Assembly (NCBI RefSeq): GCF_031202265.1
Contig: NZ_CP100604.1
Location: 6,802,501-6,866,500, forward strand
Direction: 5' to 3'
From: Bradyrhizobium sp. Ash2021
GTDB lineage: Bacteria > Pseudomonadota > Alphaproteobacteria > Rhizobiales > Xanthobacteraceae
DNA: 64,000 nucleotides
The notes beneath the pieces are model-generated. The model saw only the letters and a list, made by a program, of their open reading frames with translations. It had not been told where the DNA came from and ran no database searches. Position numbers and translations under genes: made by a program. Below, piece after piece: positions 51,298-60,884 of the stretch. Every line of letters starts with the position of its first letter. Within the stretch, counting starts at the first letter, position 1.

Positions 51298-52305
51298 TCA
51301 GCGGACCTCGGCGAGATAGCGGTCGACAAAGCCTTTTTGCATGTTTTCCATCTGCCCCCAGTCGACACTCTTGGCGCGGGCGTAGTCGCTGTCCGGCAGG
51401 AACTTGTTCTTCACGGCCTCCGGCAGCTCGATCGGGCGCGCAGGGCGCAAATACGCATTGGTCCAGATCGCCTGTCCCTTGTCGGACAATAGATAATCCA
51501 TCACCTTCTTGGCCTTTTCCTTGTCGGGCGCGTTCTTGACCAGGCCGACGACGTAAGGAAACACCACCGATCCCTCGCAAGGGATCACGAATTCAAAATT
51601 GCCCTTCTCGGAATATTTCGCACGATAGGCGTTGAAATCATAGTCGAGCAGGATCGGCATCTCTCCGGAAACCACGCGGGCATAAGAGGTCTGCTTGGGG
51701 ACGATCGGATCGTTCTTCCGCAGATCCTTGAAGAAGCTGATCGCGGGGTCGAAATTCGAAGCTGAGCCGCCAAGTGCCAGATTGATTGCAACGGCGCCGA
51801 CATATCCGACCGCGGCAGAGGTTGGATCGAGATAGCCGACCATTCCCTTATAGTCCGGCTTCAGGAGGTCCTTCCAACAGGCCGGCACCGGCTTGCCGCC
51901 GAGCGCGTCCTTGTTTACGAACAGGCCGAGGGTACCGGAATGAATCGTGGTCCAGTAGCCGTCAGCATCCTTCAACCCGGCCGGAACCTGATCCCAGTTG
52001 GCGGGCTTGTAAGGCTCCAGCGCATCCTGAGCCTTGGCCTTCATGCCGAAGGTAACGCCGAAATAGCCGATATCGCCAACGGGATTGCTTTTCTCGGCAA
52101 GGATCTGCGCCAGCGCCTGACCCGAATTTTTGTTGTCGTGGGGAATGTCGTAATTGAGATCCGCCTTGATCGCCTTGAGCATGGAGGCCCAGTCAGCCCA
52201 TTCCGGCGGGCAATTGTAGCAGATGACGTCGGCCGCCTTAGCGGATTGCCAGGGCGCGATCAGCGACAGCACCAGCAAGGCAAGGAAAAGACGGACGGTC
52301 TTCAT
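51298..52305 (-). CDS. ABC importer extracellular solute-binding protein
   Basis: The product is 335 residues from the ATG at 52305 (GGAG 9-12 nt upstream). A signal peptide (FLALLVLSLIAPWQSAKAAD) precedes a type II binding fold: VGDIGYFGVTFGMKA, DYKGMVGYLDPTSAAVGYVG and EGSVVFPYVVGLVKNAPDKE. It resembles binding proteins for polyamines, ferric iron or phosphonates (PotD/AfuA/PhnS class). The phosphoesterase in the operon tips the guess towards a phosphorus-containing ligand. Confidence 0.88.
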   Translation of the reverse strand: MKTVRLFLALLVLSLIAPWQSAKAADVICYNCPPEWADWASMLKAIKADLNYDIPHDNKNSGQALAQILAEKSNPVGDIGYFGVTFGMKAKAQDALEPYKPANWDQVPAGLKDADGYWTTIHSGTLGLFVNKDALGGKPVPACWKDLLKPDYKGMVGYLDPTSAAVGYVGAVAINLALGGSASNFDPAISFFKDLRKNDPIVPKQTSYARVVSGEMPILLDYDFNAYRAKYSEKGNFEFVIPCEGSVVFPYVVGLVKNAPDKEKAKKVMDYLLSDKGQAIWTNAYLRPARPIELPEAVKNKFLPDSDYARAKSVDWGQMENMQKGFVDRYLAEVR

Positions 52306-52503
52306 GAAGGTCACTCCGGATCGGCGAGGCTGCAAATGGATTTCAGCACCAACCGGTGACCAAGTATAGGCCGCGTATGAAGGTTTTGCGACGAGTCGTA
52401 TTGCTATGCAGCAAAGCTTCGCAGGCCGGCACGAAAGGCGTCTCCGTGGCTCGCGGCAATACGGCGTTTGCGATAGAATTTCTGACCTAACGGGATTTCT
52501 CAG

Positions 52504-53655
52504 ATGTACCGACCATCAGGCGTCAAGACCTCACCCGACCTTCCTGTGCCCGACCAGATGAAGGCCTGGATTCTGGGCGAGCCCGACCAGCTTTTCCTGC
52601 GCGTCAAGCCAACTCCCGTTCCTGCACGCGCTGAGGTCCTGGTTCGGATCGATGCGGTCGCGATCTGCGCGACCGACCTTGAGATCATCCATTCGGGTTC
52701 GCCGGCCAGCATCCAGGGAGGCCTGCCCTTCAACAAGAATTTTACGCCGGGCCATGAATATATGGGCACGGTTGCAGCACTTGGGCCCGACGTCGACGAA
52801 TTCAGGATTGGCGAACGGATCAGCGTCGAAATCCATGCCGGTTGCGGCCAGTGCAAACGCTGCCGCCAGGGCATGTACACCTCATGCCTGAATTACGGGA
52901 AGCCCGAAAAGGGACATCGCGCCAACGGCTTCACCACCGATGGCGGCTTTGCCGAATACGCGGTCAATCACATCAATACGCTGGCACGGGTGCCCGATAC
53001 CATGAGCGACGCGGAAGCGACGCTGGTGGTCACCGCTGGGACGTCGATGTATGGCCTGACGGAGTTGGGGGGATTGGTCGCCGGTGAGAGCGTTGTTGTG
53101 ATCGGGCCTGGCCCGATCGGGCTCCTAGCCGTCGCAGTAGCGAAGGCGCTCGGCGCAAGCCCGGTCATCCTGACGGGAACGCGCAACAAGCGGCTGGCGA
53201 TCGGCCGCGAGCTGGGTGCCGACCGCGTTATCAACATCAACGACGAGGATGCCGTCGAGATTGTCAAACAGCTTACTGGGGGAGTTGGTGCGGACTATGT
53301 GGTGGAATGCGCGGGGAGCGAGGCGACGATCAATCAAGCCATCCACATGACCAATCGCGGCGGAAAGATCTGTCTGGCTGCGTTCCCACACGAGCCGGTG
53401 AAATCGGACCTCGCCCATCTTGTGAAGAACAACATCTACGCCTACGGAATCCGCGGCGAGGGCCGCAGCGCCACCCGCCGCGCCATGGCATTAATGGCGG
53501 AAAAGCGCTTCGATGCGACCAAGATTCACACCCATACGTTTCTGCTGGCTGATCTGCCGACCGCGCTGAGATACGCGCGCGACCGGGTCGATGACGCCAT
53601 CAAGGTCGTCGTTACCAACCGGGAATCCGGTGCGATTGCCCGCGCGGCTGAATAG
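52504..53655 (+). CDS. Zinc-dependent alcohol dehydrogenase (medium-chain)
   Basis: The 383-residue product has the MDR layout. Catalytic zinc ligands are visible in AICATDLEIIHSG and FTPGHEYMGTVA. The structural zinc cysteines are in HAGCGQCKRCRQGMYTSC, and the NAD site is VVVIGPGPIGLLAVAVAKAL. A more exact start within the first 20 codons (MKAWILGEPDQ at 52558) is possible. It is divergent from the ABC operon, with about 200 bp between. Confidence 0.9.
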   Translation: MYRPSGVKTSPDLPVPDQMKAWILGEPDQLFLRVKPTPVPARAEVLVRIDAVAICATDLEIIHSGSPASIQGGLPFNKNFTPGHEYMGTVAALGPDVDEFRIGERISVEIHAGCGQCKRCRQGMYTSCLNYGKPEKGHRANGFTTDGGFAEYAVNHINTLARVPDTMSDAEATLVVTAGTSMYGLTELGGLVAGESVVVIGPGPIGLLAVAVAKALGASPVILTGTRNKRLAIGRELGADRVININDEDAVEIVKQLTGGVGADYVVECAGSEATINQAIHMTNRGGKICLAAFPHEPVKSDLAHLVKNNIYAYGIRGEGRSATRRAMALMAEKRFDATKIHTHTFLLADLPTALRYARDRVDDAIKVVVTNRESGAIARAAE

Positions 53656-54136
53656 GCTCTCGCCCATCCAAAAGAAAAGGCCGACCCCTCTTTCCGCCGA
53701 ACCTCATAAGTGGCTCAAAACAATTGGACTTCGAGAACCGTACCTGAAGTCTGGAGTCCATAGGTTCGGAGAAAAACGCTCCTCTCTGAGAATAATAGGG
53801 CGGTTTTGGCCCGTCGGGAGTCCAAAGGTCAAATCAGAAATGACCACGGCTATTGGGCTTACGAGCCAGCGAGCTCACCCAGAGAATACACGGCCTTGAG
53901 CAAGCTGGCAGAGAGAGGAGCTGCGATCGAACCTTCTCCAGTATGTCAGTCGCAGAAAGCAAACCAGCGGATGGCACCCCTGACCGCTCAGGCTGAGAGA
54001 TCCGCCAGACGTGCGAGGTCCCACCCCATGCGCGACGACTACAAGGAAACCGAGTTCTTGATTTAATATTAGTGACTACTTACACTTGTTCGCAGGCTAA
54101 ATTATACTTATTGGTTTGTTGGGTTCGAGGTGCGCT
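53656..54136. other. Intergenic stretch without a supported gene
   Basis: Two rightward open frames (53591-53899 and 53806-54066) overlap here, but both have unlikely composition and no ribosome site. I see no repeats or RNA genes. The sequence is visibly lower in GC than the flanking catabolic genes, which suggests horizontally acquired or decaying DNA. Confidence 0.4.
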
Positions 54137-54283
54137 ATGCGATATTGGTACGTGTACTTTGCCTTGGCCCTTTTGGGGCAGTTCGCCCTATCTCAGATGC
54201 CGATTTCCCATGAGCCCGGTGTGTGCCTTACCAAATTGGACGGTGAGTGCATCAAGGTTTCCTATGCGCGTAAATCGCCCTGA
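54137..54283 (+). CDS. Small exported protein (48 aa)
   Basis: MRYWYVYFALALLGQFALSQ is a credible signal peptide. The 28-residue mature part contains two cysteines (CLTKLDGEC) that could form a disulfide. It lies about 115 bp upstream of the interrupted membrane-protein gene on the same strand. Unknown function. Confidence 0.5.
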   Translation: MRYWYVYFALALLGQFALSQMPISHEPGVCLTKLDGECIKVSYARKSP

Positions 54284-55289
54284 AAAATGTGGTTGCAGAT
54301 GAACGTGGTCGCACGTTGTTGTGTTGCGATGCGGCCGCCCGCGAACGCCCTCTGCAATACATCGCATTTGAAGCCATTTCAGGGGGTAGCTTTTATCGAT
54401 GCTCAAAACTTGGATTTTAAGGCTACTTTTCTGTGTCCTTTGCGTGGGCATCCTGGGATCAAATTTTTGGACCATGCGCAATTGGACCGAGCGAACCGGT
54501 GTCTATGACGACATCTGCTACCTCAGGCAGGCGCACTTGTTTCAACGCTTTGGCCTTGGTGGCTTCGACACCAATATAAATCGAGACGACGATCGATACT
54601 TCGCGACGTTAGCGCGAGAGATTGGTTATGAAGCTTGGGACAATCCGGCCCGCGCACCCTGCCACACTCAAATAGGGGAGAAGCACGTAATCCAGTATCC
54701 CCCAGGTACCGGCTTGGCTCTTTCAGTCTTCCCGGCCGATTTCCAAAGGATACCGCTATACGCTGTCGCGAACTTCTTCGTTTTTCTAGCGGCGGTTCTC
54801 GCTATCTATTCCGCCCGGCGTCCGCATGAAATTGTTGGATCGGGCGTCGTCGGCATGGCCGCGATCTATTTCATGGTGAACCCGTCAAAAGCCAGCTACT
54901 CGATGGCGCCCACGATGATAGTCTGCGCAGTCGTCGGGTTTTTGACTGCAATCATGGCAAACGATCCAAGGTCATCGCGCCGAAACACGGCTGCGGCAGC
55001 GGCTGGCATGTTCATGGGACTGGCGGTCTCGTTCAGGCTTCCAAACCTCTTACTCTCCGCTGGCTACTTCCTAGTTCTGCTGGCGCTGGCCGCCCGATCC
55101 GCAAAGTTGGATGATGTCATTCGGCTAGCTTTGTTTGGAGTCGCGTATCTAGTGGGGTTGGTGCCGACGCTAGTTTCAAATGCGATCAATGCCGGAAGTG
55201 TTATAAGAGCCGGTCGCGGAAATCTGGACAGAACGATAAGTGGAATTTCTGCCTGACAGCGGCGATAATTGCCGTGAACAGGAGAGACC

Positions 55290-55598
55290 ATGAGCAGACG
55301 ACCCCGGCGGAACCACTCACCGGCCTTCAAGGCGAAGGTGGCTCTGGCCGCCATCAAGGGCGATCGGACGATAGCCCAGCTGGCGGAGCATTTCGACGTT
55401 CACCCCAATCAGATTACGGCCTGGAAATCACAGCTTGAGGGCGGCGCCTCTGATATTTTCGGATCGGGGGGCGGGACGCCGGCCACGCCCGCGGTCGATG
55501 TGAAGTCGCTGCATGCCAAGATCGGGGAGCTGACGCTGGAGAACGATTTTTTAGAAGGCGCGCTCACCAAGGCGGGATTGCTGAGCGCAAAGCGATGA
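55290..55598 (+). CDS. IS3-family transposase OrfA
   Basis: The 102-residue product has a helix-turn-helix (DRTIAQLAEHFDVHPNQITA) and a C-terminal leucine-zipper region (LHAKIGELTLENDFLEGALT), as usual for OrfA. Its stop overlaps the OrfB start (ATGA, 55595-55598). Confidence 0.93.
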   Translation: MSRRPRRNHSPAFKAKVALAAIKGDRTIAQLAEHFDVHPNQITAWKSQLEGGASDIFGSGGGTPATPAVDVKSLHAKIGELTLENDFLEGALTKAGLLSAKR

Positions 55599-56422
55599 TC
55601 GACCGTAAGCACGATCTGTCGATCACCAAGCAGGCAGAGATTTTGAAGGTCAGTCGCGGCAGCGTGTACTATCTGCCGCGTCCAGTCTCTTCAGCCGACC
55701 TCGAGATCATGCAGCGTCTCGATCGGCTGCACCTGGAGTATCCCTTCGCCGGTTCGCGTATGTTGCGAGGCCTGCTGGCTTTGCAGGGGTGCAAGATCGG
55801 CCGCCGGCATGTGAAGACGCTCATGCGGCGGATGGGGATAGAGGCGCTCTATCGCCGTCCGCGCACCACCAAGCCCGAGCCCGGCCACAAGATCTATCCG
55901 TATCTGCTGCGCGGCATCGAGATCCGGCGGCCGAACCAGGTCTGGGCCATGGACATCACGTACATTCCGATGGCGCACGGCTTCGTCTATCTCGCCGTGG
56001 TGCTGGACTGGGCGACACGTCGTGTTCTGTCGTGGCGGCTGTCGATCACGATGGAGGCGGCCTTCTGCGTCGAGACCCTGGAAGATGCCTTGGCTCGCCA
56101 CGGCAAGCCGGACATCTTCAACACCGATCAGGGCTCTCAGTTCACCGGCGCGGCGTTCACCGGCCTGCTCGCCAGCAATGGCATCGCCATCAGCATGGAT
56201 GGCAAAGGGGCCTGGCGGGACAATGTGTTCGTCGAACGGCTGTGGCGCAGCGTCAAATACGAGGAGGTCTATCTGCGAGCCTACGAAACCGTCGGCGAGG
56301 CGCGACATTCGATCGGCCGGTATCTCGACTTTTACAACGGCCGACGTCCTCATTCGAGTCTTGACGACATGACCCCGGATCAAGCCTACTTCGATCTTCC
56401 GCCGCTCCGCGCGGCGGCCTAA
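55595..56422 (+). CDS. IS3-family transposase OrfB
   Basis: The 275-residue product has the DDE core [20 protein letters not shown] and [20 protein letters not shown], followed by [20 protein letters not shown]. No frameshift is seen. It is translationally coupled to OrfA. Confidence 0.94.
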   Translation: MIDRKHDLSITKQAEILKVSRGSVYYLPRPVSSADLEIMQRLDRLHLEYPFAGSRMLRGLLALQGCKIGRRHVKTLMRRMGIEALYRRPRTTKPEPGHKIYPYLLRGIEIRRPNQVWAMDITYIPMAHGFVYLAVVLDWATRRVLSWRLSITMEAAFCVETLEDALARHGKPDIFNTDQGSQFTGAAFTGLLASNGIAISMDGKGAWRDNVFVERLWRSVKYEEVYLRAYETVGEARHSIGRYLDFYNGRRPHSSLDDMTPDQAYFDLPPLRAAA

Positions 56423-56949
56423 CCTCGGCAGAGGCTCCACTTATCGACGCGGAATTTTTGTTCAGACAACCGGGGCCAGCTCAATAGCCACTACTTACAG
56501 CGCAGTAGACGCGACGCCTCCAGATTTCAGCTTCAGCATCGCTTGGCAGTATTTTAGTGACATGCAAGGTGCGTTGACCTTACTGGTGGTAACCTGGTCA
56601 ATCGTAGCTTTGGCTGCTAATATCAGAAAGACCGCGGCATCGATCGTTGCTATCAACATTGTTGTAAACCTCGGATTCTTTCTCACTCATCCTATTTCTA
56701 CACCCTATTACCTGATGCCATTCTTGCTACTGTCCATGTGGACGCTGCTATTCTCTTTCTTTAATGATTCTGATGAGGGCCGTGTCAGGTACGCTCGCTA
56801 ACGCTGCGTGCCTTACCCGTTTCTATCGTGCAGCGGGATTTTTGACCCCAGCACAGAGGGAGGTGCAGCCTCCAACCCCCGAGTGTGCGGCTCGTTGTCG
56901 GTCGTCGCATGGTCATCTCCGTTGTTAACGGAGACGTCGCGACAGTCGT

Positions 56950-59349
56950 TCAAAATTCGATTCGCCCCAAGGCCGCCAGGATAACCTGAGGCGTCAGCGG
57001 AATCTCCGTAATTATGGTGCCGAACGGCCTCAGCGCGTCATTGACGGCATTTGTCACCGCGGCCGCCGCACCGGCGGTGCCAGCTTCGCCGGCGCCTTTG
57101 GCGCCCAACTCGGATTCCAGCGTCGGCGAGACGACGTGGCCGACATCGATATCAGGCATTTCACCGGACATCGGAACCAGATAATCGGCCATATTGGCAT
57201 TGGTGAGTTGGCCGCGCTCGTCATAGATGCATTTCTCAAACAGCGCGGCGCCAAGGCCCTGCACCACGCCACCCCTGATTTGCTCATCGACCAGTTGCGG
57301 ATTGATGATGGTACCGCAATCCTCGACCACCCAGTGCTTCAATAGCTTGACGAAGCCGGTATCGGTGTCGACCTCCAGCCAGGAGGCCTGAACGCCATTT
57401 GTGAAGGCAAAGGGATATTGGCGCGGAACAAAATGCCGCGTCGCCATCAGTTCGGGCTGAATACCCGGCGGCAGTGTGTCCGGCCGAAAATAAACGATTC
57501 TGGCTAGTTCGTTGAGTTCAATACGCGGGGCACCATCATTGGCGTTCACAACGCTGTTGTTGATGATGTCGAGTTCACCGCGCGTGGATTGCAGGATGGC
57601 GGCAGCGACATCGAGGATGTTCTTGCGTAGCACTTTGGTGGCCTGAAGCGCGGCCTCGCCGCCGATGCCCGCGCCGCGCGAGGCCCAGGTGCCGCCGCCA
57701 TACGGCGTATTGTCGGTATCTCCCAGGATGACGCGGACCCGATCCATGGAGACGCCGAGCACGCTGCCGACGATCTGCGCCGTGAGCGATTCCGACCCCT
57801 GCCCCTGCTCGGTGATGCTGGTCTGGCAGATCACGGAACCCTGGGCGTCAAGTCGCACGGCCACACCATCCTGCGACGAAATCCTGGCCCCGCCGACACC
57901 ATAGAACGCCGCGCTGGGATTGGTGACTTCGATGAAACTGGCGATACCGATGCCGCGATGAATGTTCCTGGCGCGCAACGTCGCCTGCTCGGCACGCAGC
58001 CCGTCGTAGTCCATCATCTTGATTAGCTTTGCGAGCGATGCGTGATGCGACAATTGCTCAAACCGTAGGCCCGACGGCGAAGCGCAGGGATAGGCGTCAT
58101 CGGCAATCAGATTGCGGCGACGGATTTCGACCGGGTCCATGTCGATCTTCATTGCCGCCAGATCAACCAAGCCTTCCGTCACCGAACAGGCAATCGGATG
58201 GCCGACGGCGCGGTACTGGCACATCACGTTCTTGTTCTGGAACACGACACGGGCGCGGGCTCGGTAGTTCTTGGCCGTGTAAGGCCCACCGACGAGATTG
58301 ACGACCTGATTAGCCTCGATCGCGCTGGTGCGCGGATACATCGAATAAGGACCGATGCCCGTGAGATCGTCGATCTCGAACGCCGTAATGGTACCGTCGC
58401 GGTTGACGCCGATCCTTCCTTTGCAGCGATGATCGCGGGCATGAATATCGGTGTTGAAGCTCTCGACGCGGTCAGCAACGAATTTGATTGGCCGCCGCAG
58501 CAGCTTCGACAACGCGTAGGTCGCCATCTCGTCGGCATAGATATGGACCTTGATGCCGAAGGAGCCGCCGACGTCCTTGCAGACCACGCGAACTTGGGAT
58601 TCCTGTAAACCCAAATGCAGCGCCGCGATGTTCTGCACCATGTGCGGCGCCTGCGTGCCCTGGTAGATCGTCAGCCTCGCTTCGGCGGCGTTCCAATCGG
58701 CCACCACGGCGCGCGGCTCCAGCGTTACGCCGGTATGACGCCCAAAGATGAATTCCGCCTCCACCACCTCGTCGGAATCGGCAAAGGCGTGGTCGACGGT
58801 GCCGGCGTCATGGTTGCGCTCAAAGGCAAGGTTGTCGCCGAGCGAGGGATGGATCGCAGGCGTCGCCGGATCGAGCGCGCTACGCATGTCCGTTACCGCA
58901 TCGAGTTCTGCAAACTCGACCAAGACATGCTCCGCCGCATCCTCGGCCAAGGCCCGGCTGGTCGCAATAACGGCCGCGACGGCCTCGCCCTGCCAGCACA
59001 CGCGGTCGATAGCGATCGCGCTTTGCGGGGCGGATTTAAGGCCCTTCAAATGCGAGAGCACGCCGACCCACGGCGTAATGACGGCAGCCAGTTCCAAACC
59101 GGTAACGACGGCAATCACGCCCGGCATATGCTTCGCCGCGGCCGCATCGATGCCAACAATTCTTGCATGCGCGTAAGGCGAACGCAGAAACACCACATGC
59201 GCCATGCGCGGCAGCTCCATGTCGCTCACATAGAGTCCCCGCCCCTGCATCAGCCGATCAAGATTCGGCCGCGGCACCGACTTGCCAATATAGGAATTCG
59301 GCCGGTCGAGCGCCGAAAGCGCGTCTGGATTTTTCGGTGCTGAAGTCAT
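56950..59349 (-). CDS. Molybdenum hydroxylase large subunit (xanthine dehydrogenase/CoxL family)
   Basis: The 799-residue product has the molybdopterin-binding segments QGTQAPHMVQNIAALHLGLQ, CKDVGGSFGIKVHIYADE, GQGSESLTAQIVG and GAGEAGTAGAAAAVTNAVND, the last with the catalytic glutamate. The active-site loop reads CQYRAVGHPIA. It is neither AYRCSFR (true CO dehydrogenase) nor the standard AYRGAGR, so the substrate is probably an N-heterocycle or aldehyde rather than CO. It is the last of three coupled genes. No maturation factor gene (coxD-G type) is visible here. Confidence 0.92.
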   Translation of the reverse strand: MTSAPKNPDALSALDRPNSYIGKSVPRPNLDRLMQGRGLYVSDMELPRMAHVVFLRSPYAHARIVGIDAAAAKHMPGVIAVVTGLELAAVITPWVGVLSHLKGLKSAPQSAIAIDRVCWQGEAVAAVIATSRALAEDAAEHVLVEFAELDAVTDMRSALDPATPAIHPSLGDNLAFERNHDAGTVDHAFADSDEVVEAEFIFGRHTGVTLEPRAVVADWNAAEARLTIYQGTQAPHMVQNIAALHLGLQESQVRVVCKDVGGSFGIKVHIYADEMATYALSKLLRRPIKFVADRVESFNTDIHARDHRCKGRIGVNRDGTITAFEIDDLTGIGPYSMYPRTSAIEANQVVNLVGGPYTAKNYRARARVVFQNKNVMCQYRAVGHPIACSVTEGLVDLAAMKIDMDPVEIRRRNLIADDAYPCASPSGLRFEQLSHHASLAKLIKMMDYDGLRAEQATLRARNIHRGIGIASFIEVTNPSAAFYGVGGARISSQDGVAVRLDAQGSVICQTSITEQGQGSESLTAQIVGSVLGVSMDRVRVILGDTDNTPYGGGTWASRGAGIGGEAALQATKVLRKNILDVAAAILQSTRGELDIINNSVVNANDGAPRIELNELARIVYFRPDTLPPGIQPELMATRHFVPRQYPFAFTNGVQASWLEVDTDTGFVKLLKHWVVEDCGTIINPQLVDEQIRGGVVQGLGAALFEKCIYDERGQLTNANMADYLVPMSGEMPDIDVGHVVSPTLESELGAKGAGEAGTAGAAAAVTNAVNDALRPFGTIITEIPLTPQVILAALGRIEF

Positions 59350-59831
59350 GGCGCGCGCGCCATCCGCGCCAACGCCGTGGTCTCAACCGCGTCGACGATC
59401 GCCTGGTAGCCGGTGCAGCGGCAATAATTGCCGGAAAGATGCTCGCGAATCTGTTCTCGATCGGGTTTGGAATTCTGTTTCAGCAGATCCTGCGCCGCCA
59501 TCAGCATTCCAGGCGTGCAAAACCCGCATTGCAGGGCGTTGCGGTCGCGGAACGCCGCCTGAAGGTCGGCGATCTCGCCGCTATCGGACAACCCCTCGAT
59601 CGTCTCCACCAATGCGTCGCGCGCCTGCACCGCCAACATCAGGCAGGAACGCACGATCTCGCCGTTGACGCGCACCGTACAGGCGCCGCAAACTCCGTGT
59701 TCGCACCCGAGATGCGTGCCGGTCAGCTTCAAATGCTCGCGCAGAAAATCCGCGAGATTCAACCGCGGCAGAACATTGGCATCGACACGCTCGCCGTTGA
59801 CAATGAGCGAGAGGGACACGGGAGCCGTCAT
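59346..59831 (-). CDS. Molybdenum hydroxylase small (2x[2Fe-2S]) subunit
   Basis: The 161-residue product has the plant-type cluster ligands CEHGVCGACTVRVNGEIVRSC and the second cluster CGFCTPGMLMAA ... CRCTGYQAIVDAV. It passes electrons from the molybdenum centre to the FAD subunit. It overlaps the large-subunit gene by 4 bp and the FAD-subunit gene by 4 bp (ATGA at both). Confidence 0.95.
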   Translation of the reverse strand: MTAPVSLSLIVNGERVDANVLPRLNLADFLREHLKLTGTHLGCEHGVCGACTVRVNGEIVRSCLMLAVQARDALVETIEGLSDSGEIADLQAAFRDRNALQCGFCTPGMLMAAQDLLKQNSKPDREQIREHLSGNYCRCTGYQAIVDAVETTALARMARAP

Positions 59832-60709
59832 GAAGGCCCTCCCGCACTGAGATCAGGGCGAGAGAGCAGCGTAGATACGCAACGTACCAGCAATACCTTC
59901 GCCAGATGCCGGCGCATCGCGGGAGATGCCTGGTGATCCTCTTGCGGATCAAGCTCTTCGCTCAGCGCTGCCGAGGCATCGGACAACAGTTCGGGCGTAA
60001 TGGCGATGTTGACAAGCTTGCTGGCAGCCCTGGCTAGTAGCGGTCGATCGCCAACGGCAAAAAAGCCAAGGCGGAGATCGGCGAACAGACTGCCGTCGAA
60101 GATCGCCCGCGCCGCCAGGCCGACAATGGCGTAATCGCCGTGTCGACGAGCGAATTCGTGGAAGAAATACGCGGAACCTTTTCGCGCCACCGGTAACTCG
60201 ACTGCGACCAGCAACTCCTGCGGCGACAGCACCGTCTCATAGATGCCGGTGAAGAATTCCCTCGCTGCGACCCGCCGCTCGCCGCGTGGGCCACGAATAA
60301 TGATGGTTGCGTCCAACACGACCATGCAGGCAGGCAGCTCGGAAGCCGGATCCGCATGCGCAAGGCTACCGCCGATCGTACCGCGATTGCGGATTGCGGG
60401 ATGTGCGACATGGGTGATCGCGTCCGTCAGCAGGGGGACATGAGCGGCGATTTCGGGAGATTTGAGGAGATCGGCATGACGCGTCAACGCACCAATGGAA
60501 AGGACGTCGCCTTTCACCGCGATCCCGCGCAGTTCAGCGAGTTCGCCGATATCGACAATGAGTTCGGGAGAGATGAGGCGCAGATTCATCGCCGGCATCA
60601 GGCTCTGGCCGCCCGACAGCACCTTGGCCTTGTCGCCATGCGCGGCGAGCAGTTCCAGCGCATTTAAGACGCTGGTTGCGCGGGCGTAAGCAAAAGCCGA
60701 GGCCTTCAT
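59828..60709 (-). CDS. Molybdenum hydroxylase FAD-binding (medium) subunit
   Basis: The product is 293 residues from the ATG at 60709. FAD pyrophosphate contacts are visible in LSGGQSLMPAMNLR and in RNRGTIGGSLAHADPASELP. It is the first gene of the leftward medium-small-large operon, divergent from the LLM oxidoreductase gene with about 175 bp between. Confidence 0.93.
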   Translation of the reverse strand: MKASAFAYARATSVLNALELLAAHGDKAKVLSGGQSLMPAMNLRLISPELIVDIGELAELRGIAVKGDVLSIGALTRHADLLKSPEIAAHVPLLTDAITHVAHPAIRNRGTIGGSLAHADPASELPACMVVLDATIIIRGPRGERRVAAREFFTGIYETVLSPQELLVAVELPVARKGSAYFFHEFARRHGDYAIVGLAARAIFDGSLFADLRLGFFAVGDRPLLARAASKLVNIAITPELLSDASAALSEELDPQEDHQASPAMRRHLAKVLLVRCVSTLLSRPDLSAGGPS

Positions 60710-60884
60710 TTCGACGTAACCTCCCCCGGCGGGATATCGGCAGTTTCTTTGGATTAGACGGCGGCAACCTTTAAAGGTCAAGTTTGTTTATCGACCGATT
60801 ATTTCGACTTTGGACTTGTCATCATGCCGCGAACGACGCACGTTTGCTGCCAAACAAAAGCCTGCCCTTGGGGGGGAGCAGACC

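Larger units (their letters stand above)
55234..56446. mobile_element. IS3-family insertion sequence, about 1213 bp
   Basis: The inverted ends CGATAAGTGGAATTTCTGCC (55234-55253) and its counterpart (56446-56427) differ at three positions. OrfA and OrfB are present and intact. CGCGGAA occurs on both sides (near 55214 and 56448), but not directly at the tips, so the target duplication is unresolved. Confidence 0.85.
54399..56801 (+). pseudogene. Multi-pass membrane protein gene (glycosyltransferase-like) split by an IS3 element
   Basis: The 5' part (54399 to about 55233) encodes a signal-anchor, an exported loop with DDICYLRQAHLFQRFGLGGF and YPPGTGLALSVFP, and several membrane helices. The layout is reminiscent of GT-C type (PMT/ArnT-like) glycosyltransferases. 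After the IS3 element the frame TTGASSIATTYSAVDATPPD, a further membrane segment and THPISTPYYLMPFLLLSMWT continues to 56801. The two halves are clearly one protein in style. A simple join at the inverted ends does not restore frame unless 2 or 5 bases are removed, so a small deletion or an unusual duplication is likely. Confidence 0.65.

Noticed and set aside
53591..54066. Rightward frames after the alcohol dehydrogenase
   Set aside because: One overlaps the end of the dehydrogenase and neither has a ribosome site or protein-like composition.
56950..59349. True CO dehydrogenase (coxL form I)
   Set aside because: The diagnostic AYRCSFR loop is absent and the maturation genes are not visible.
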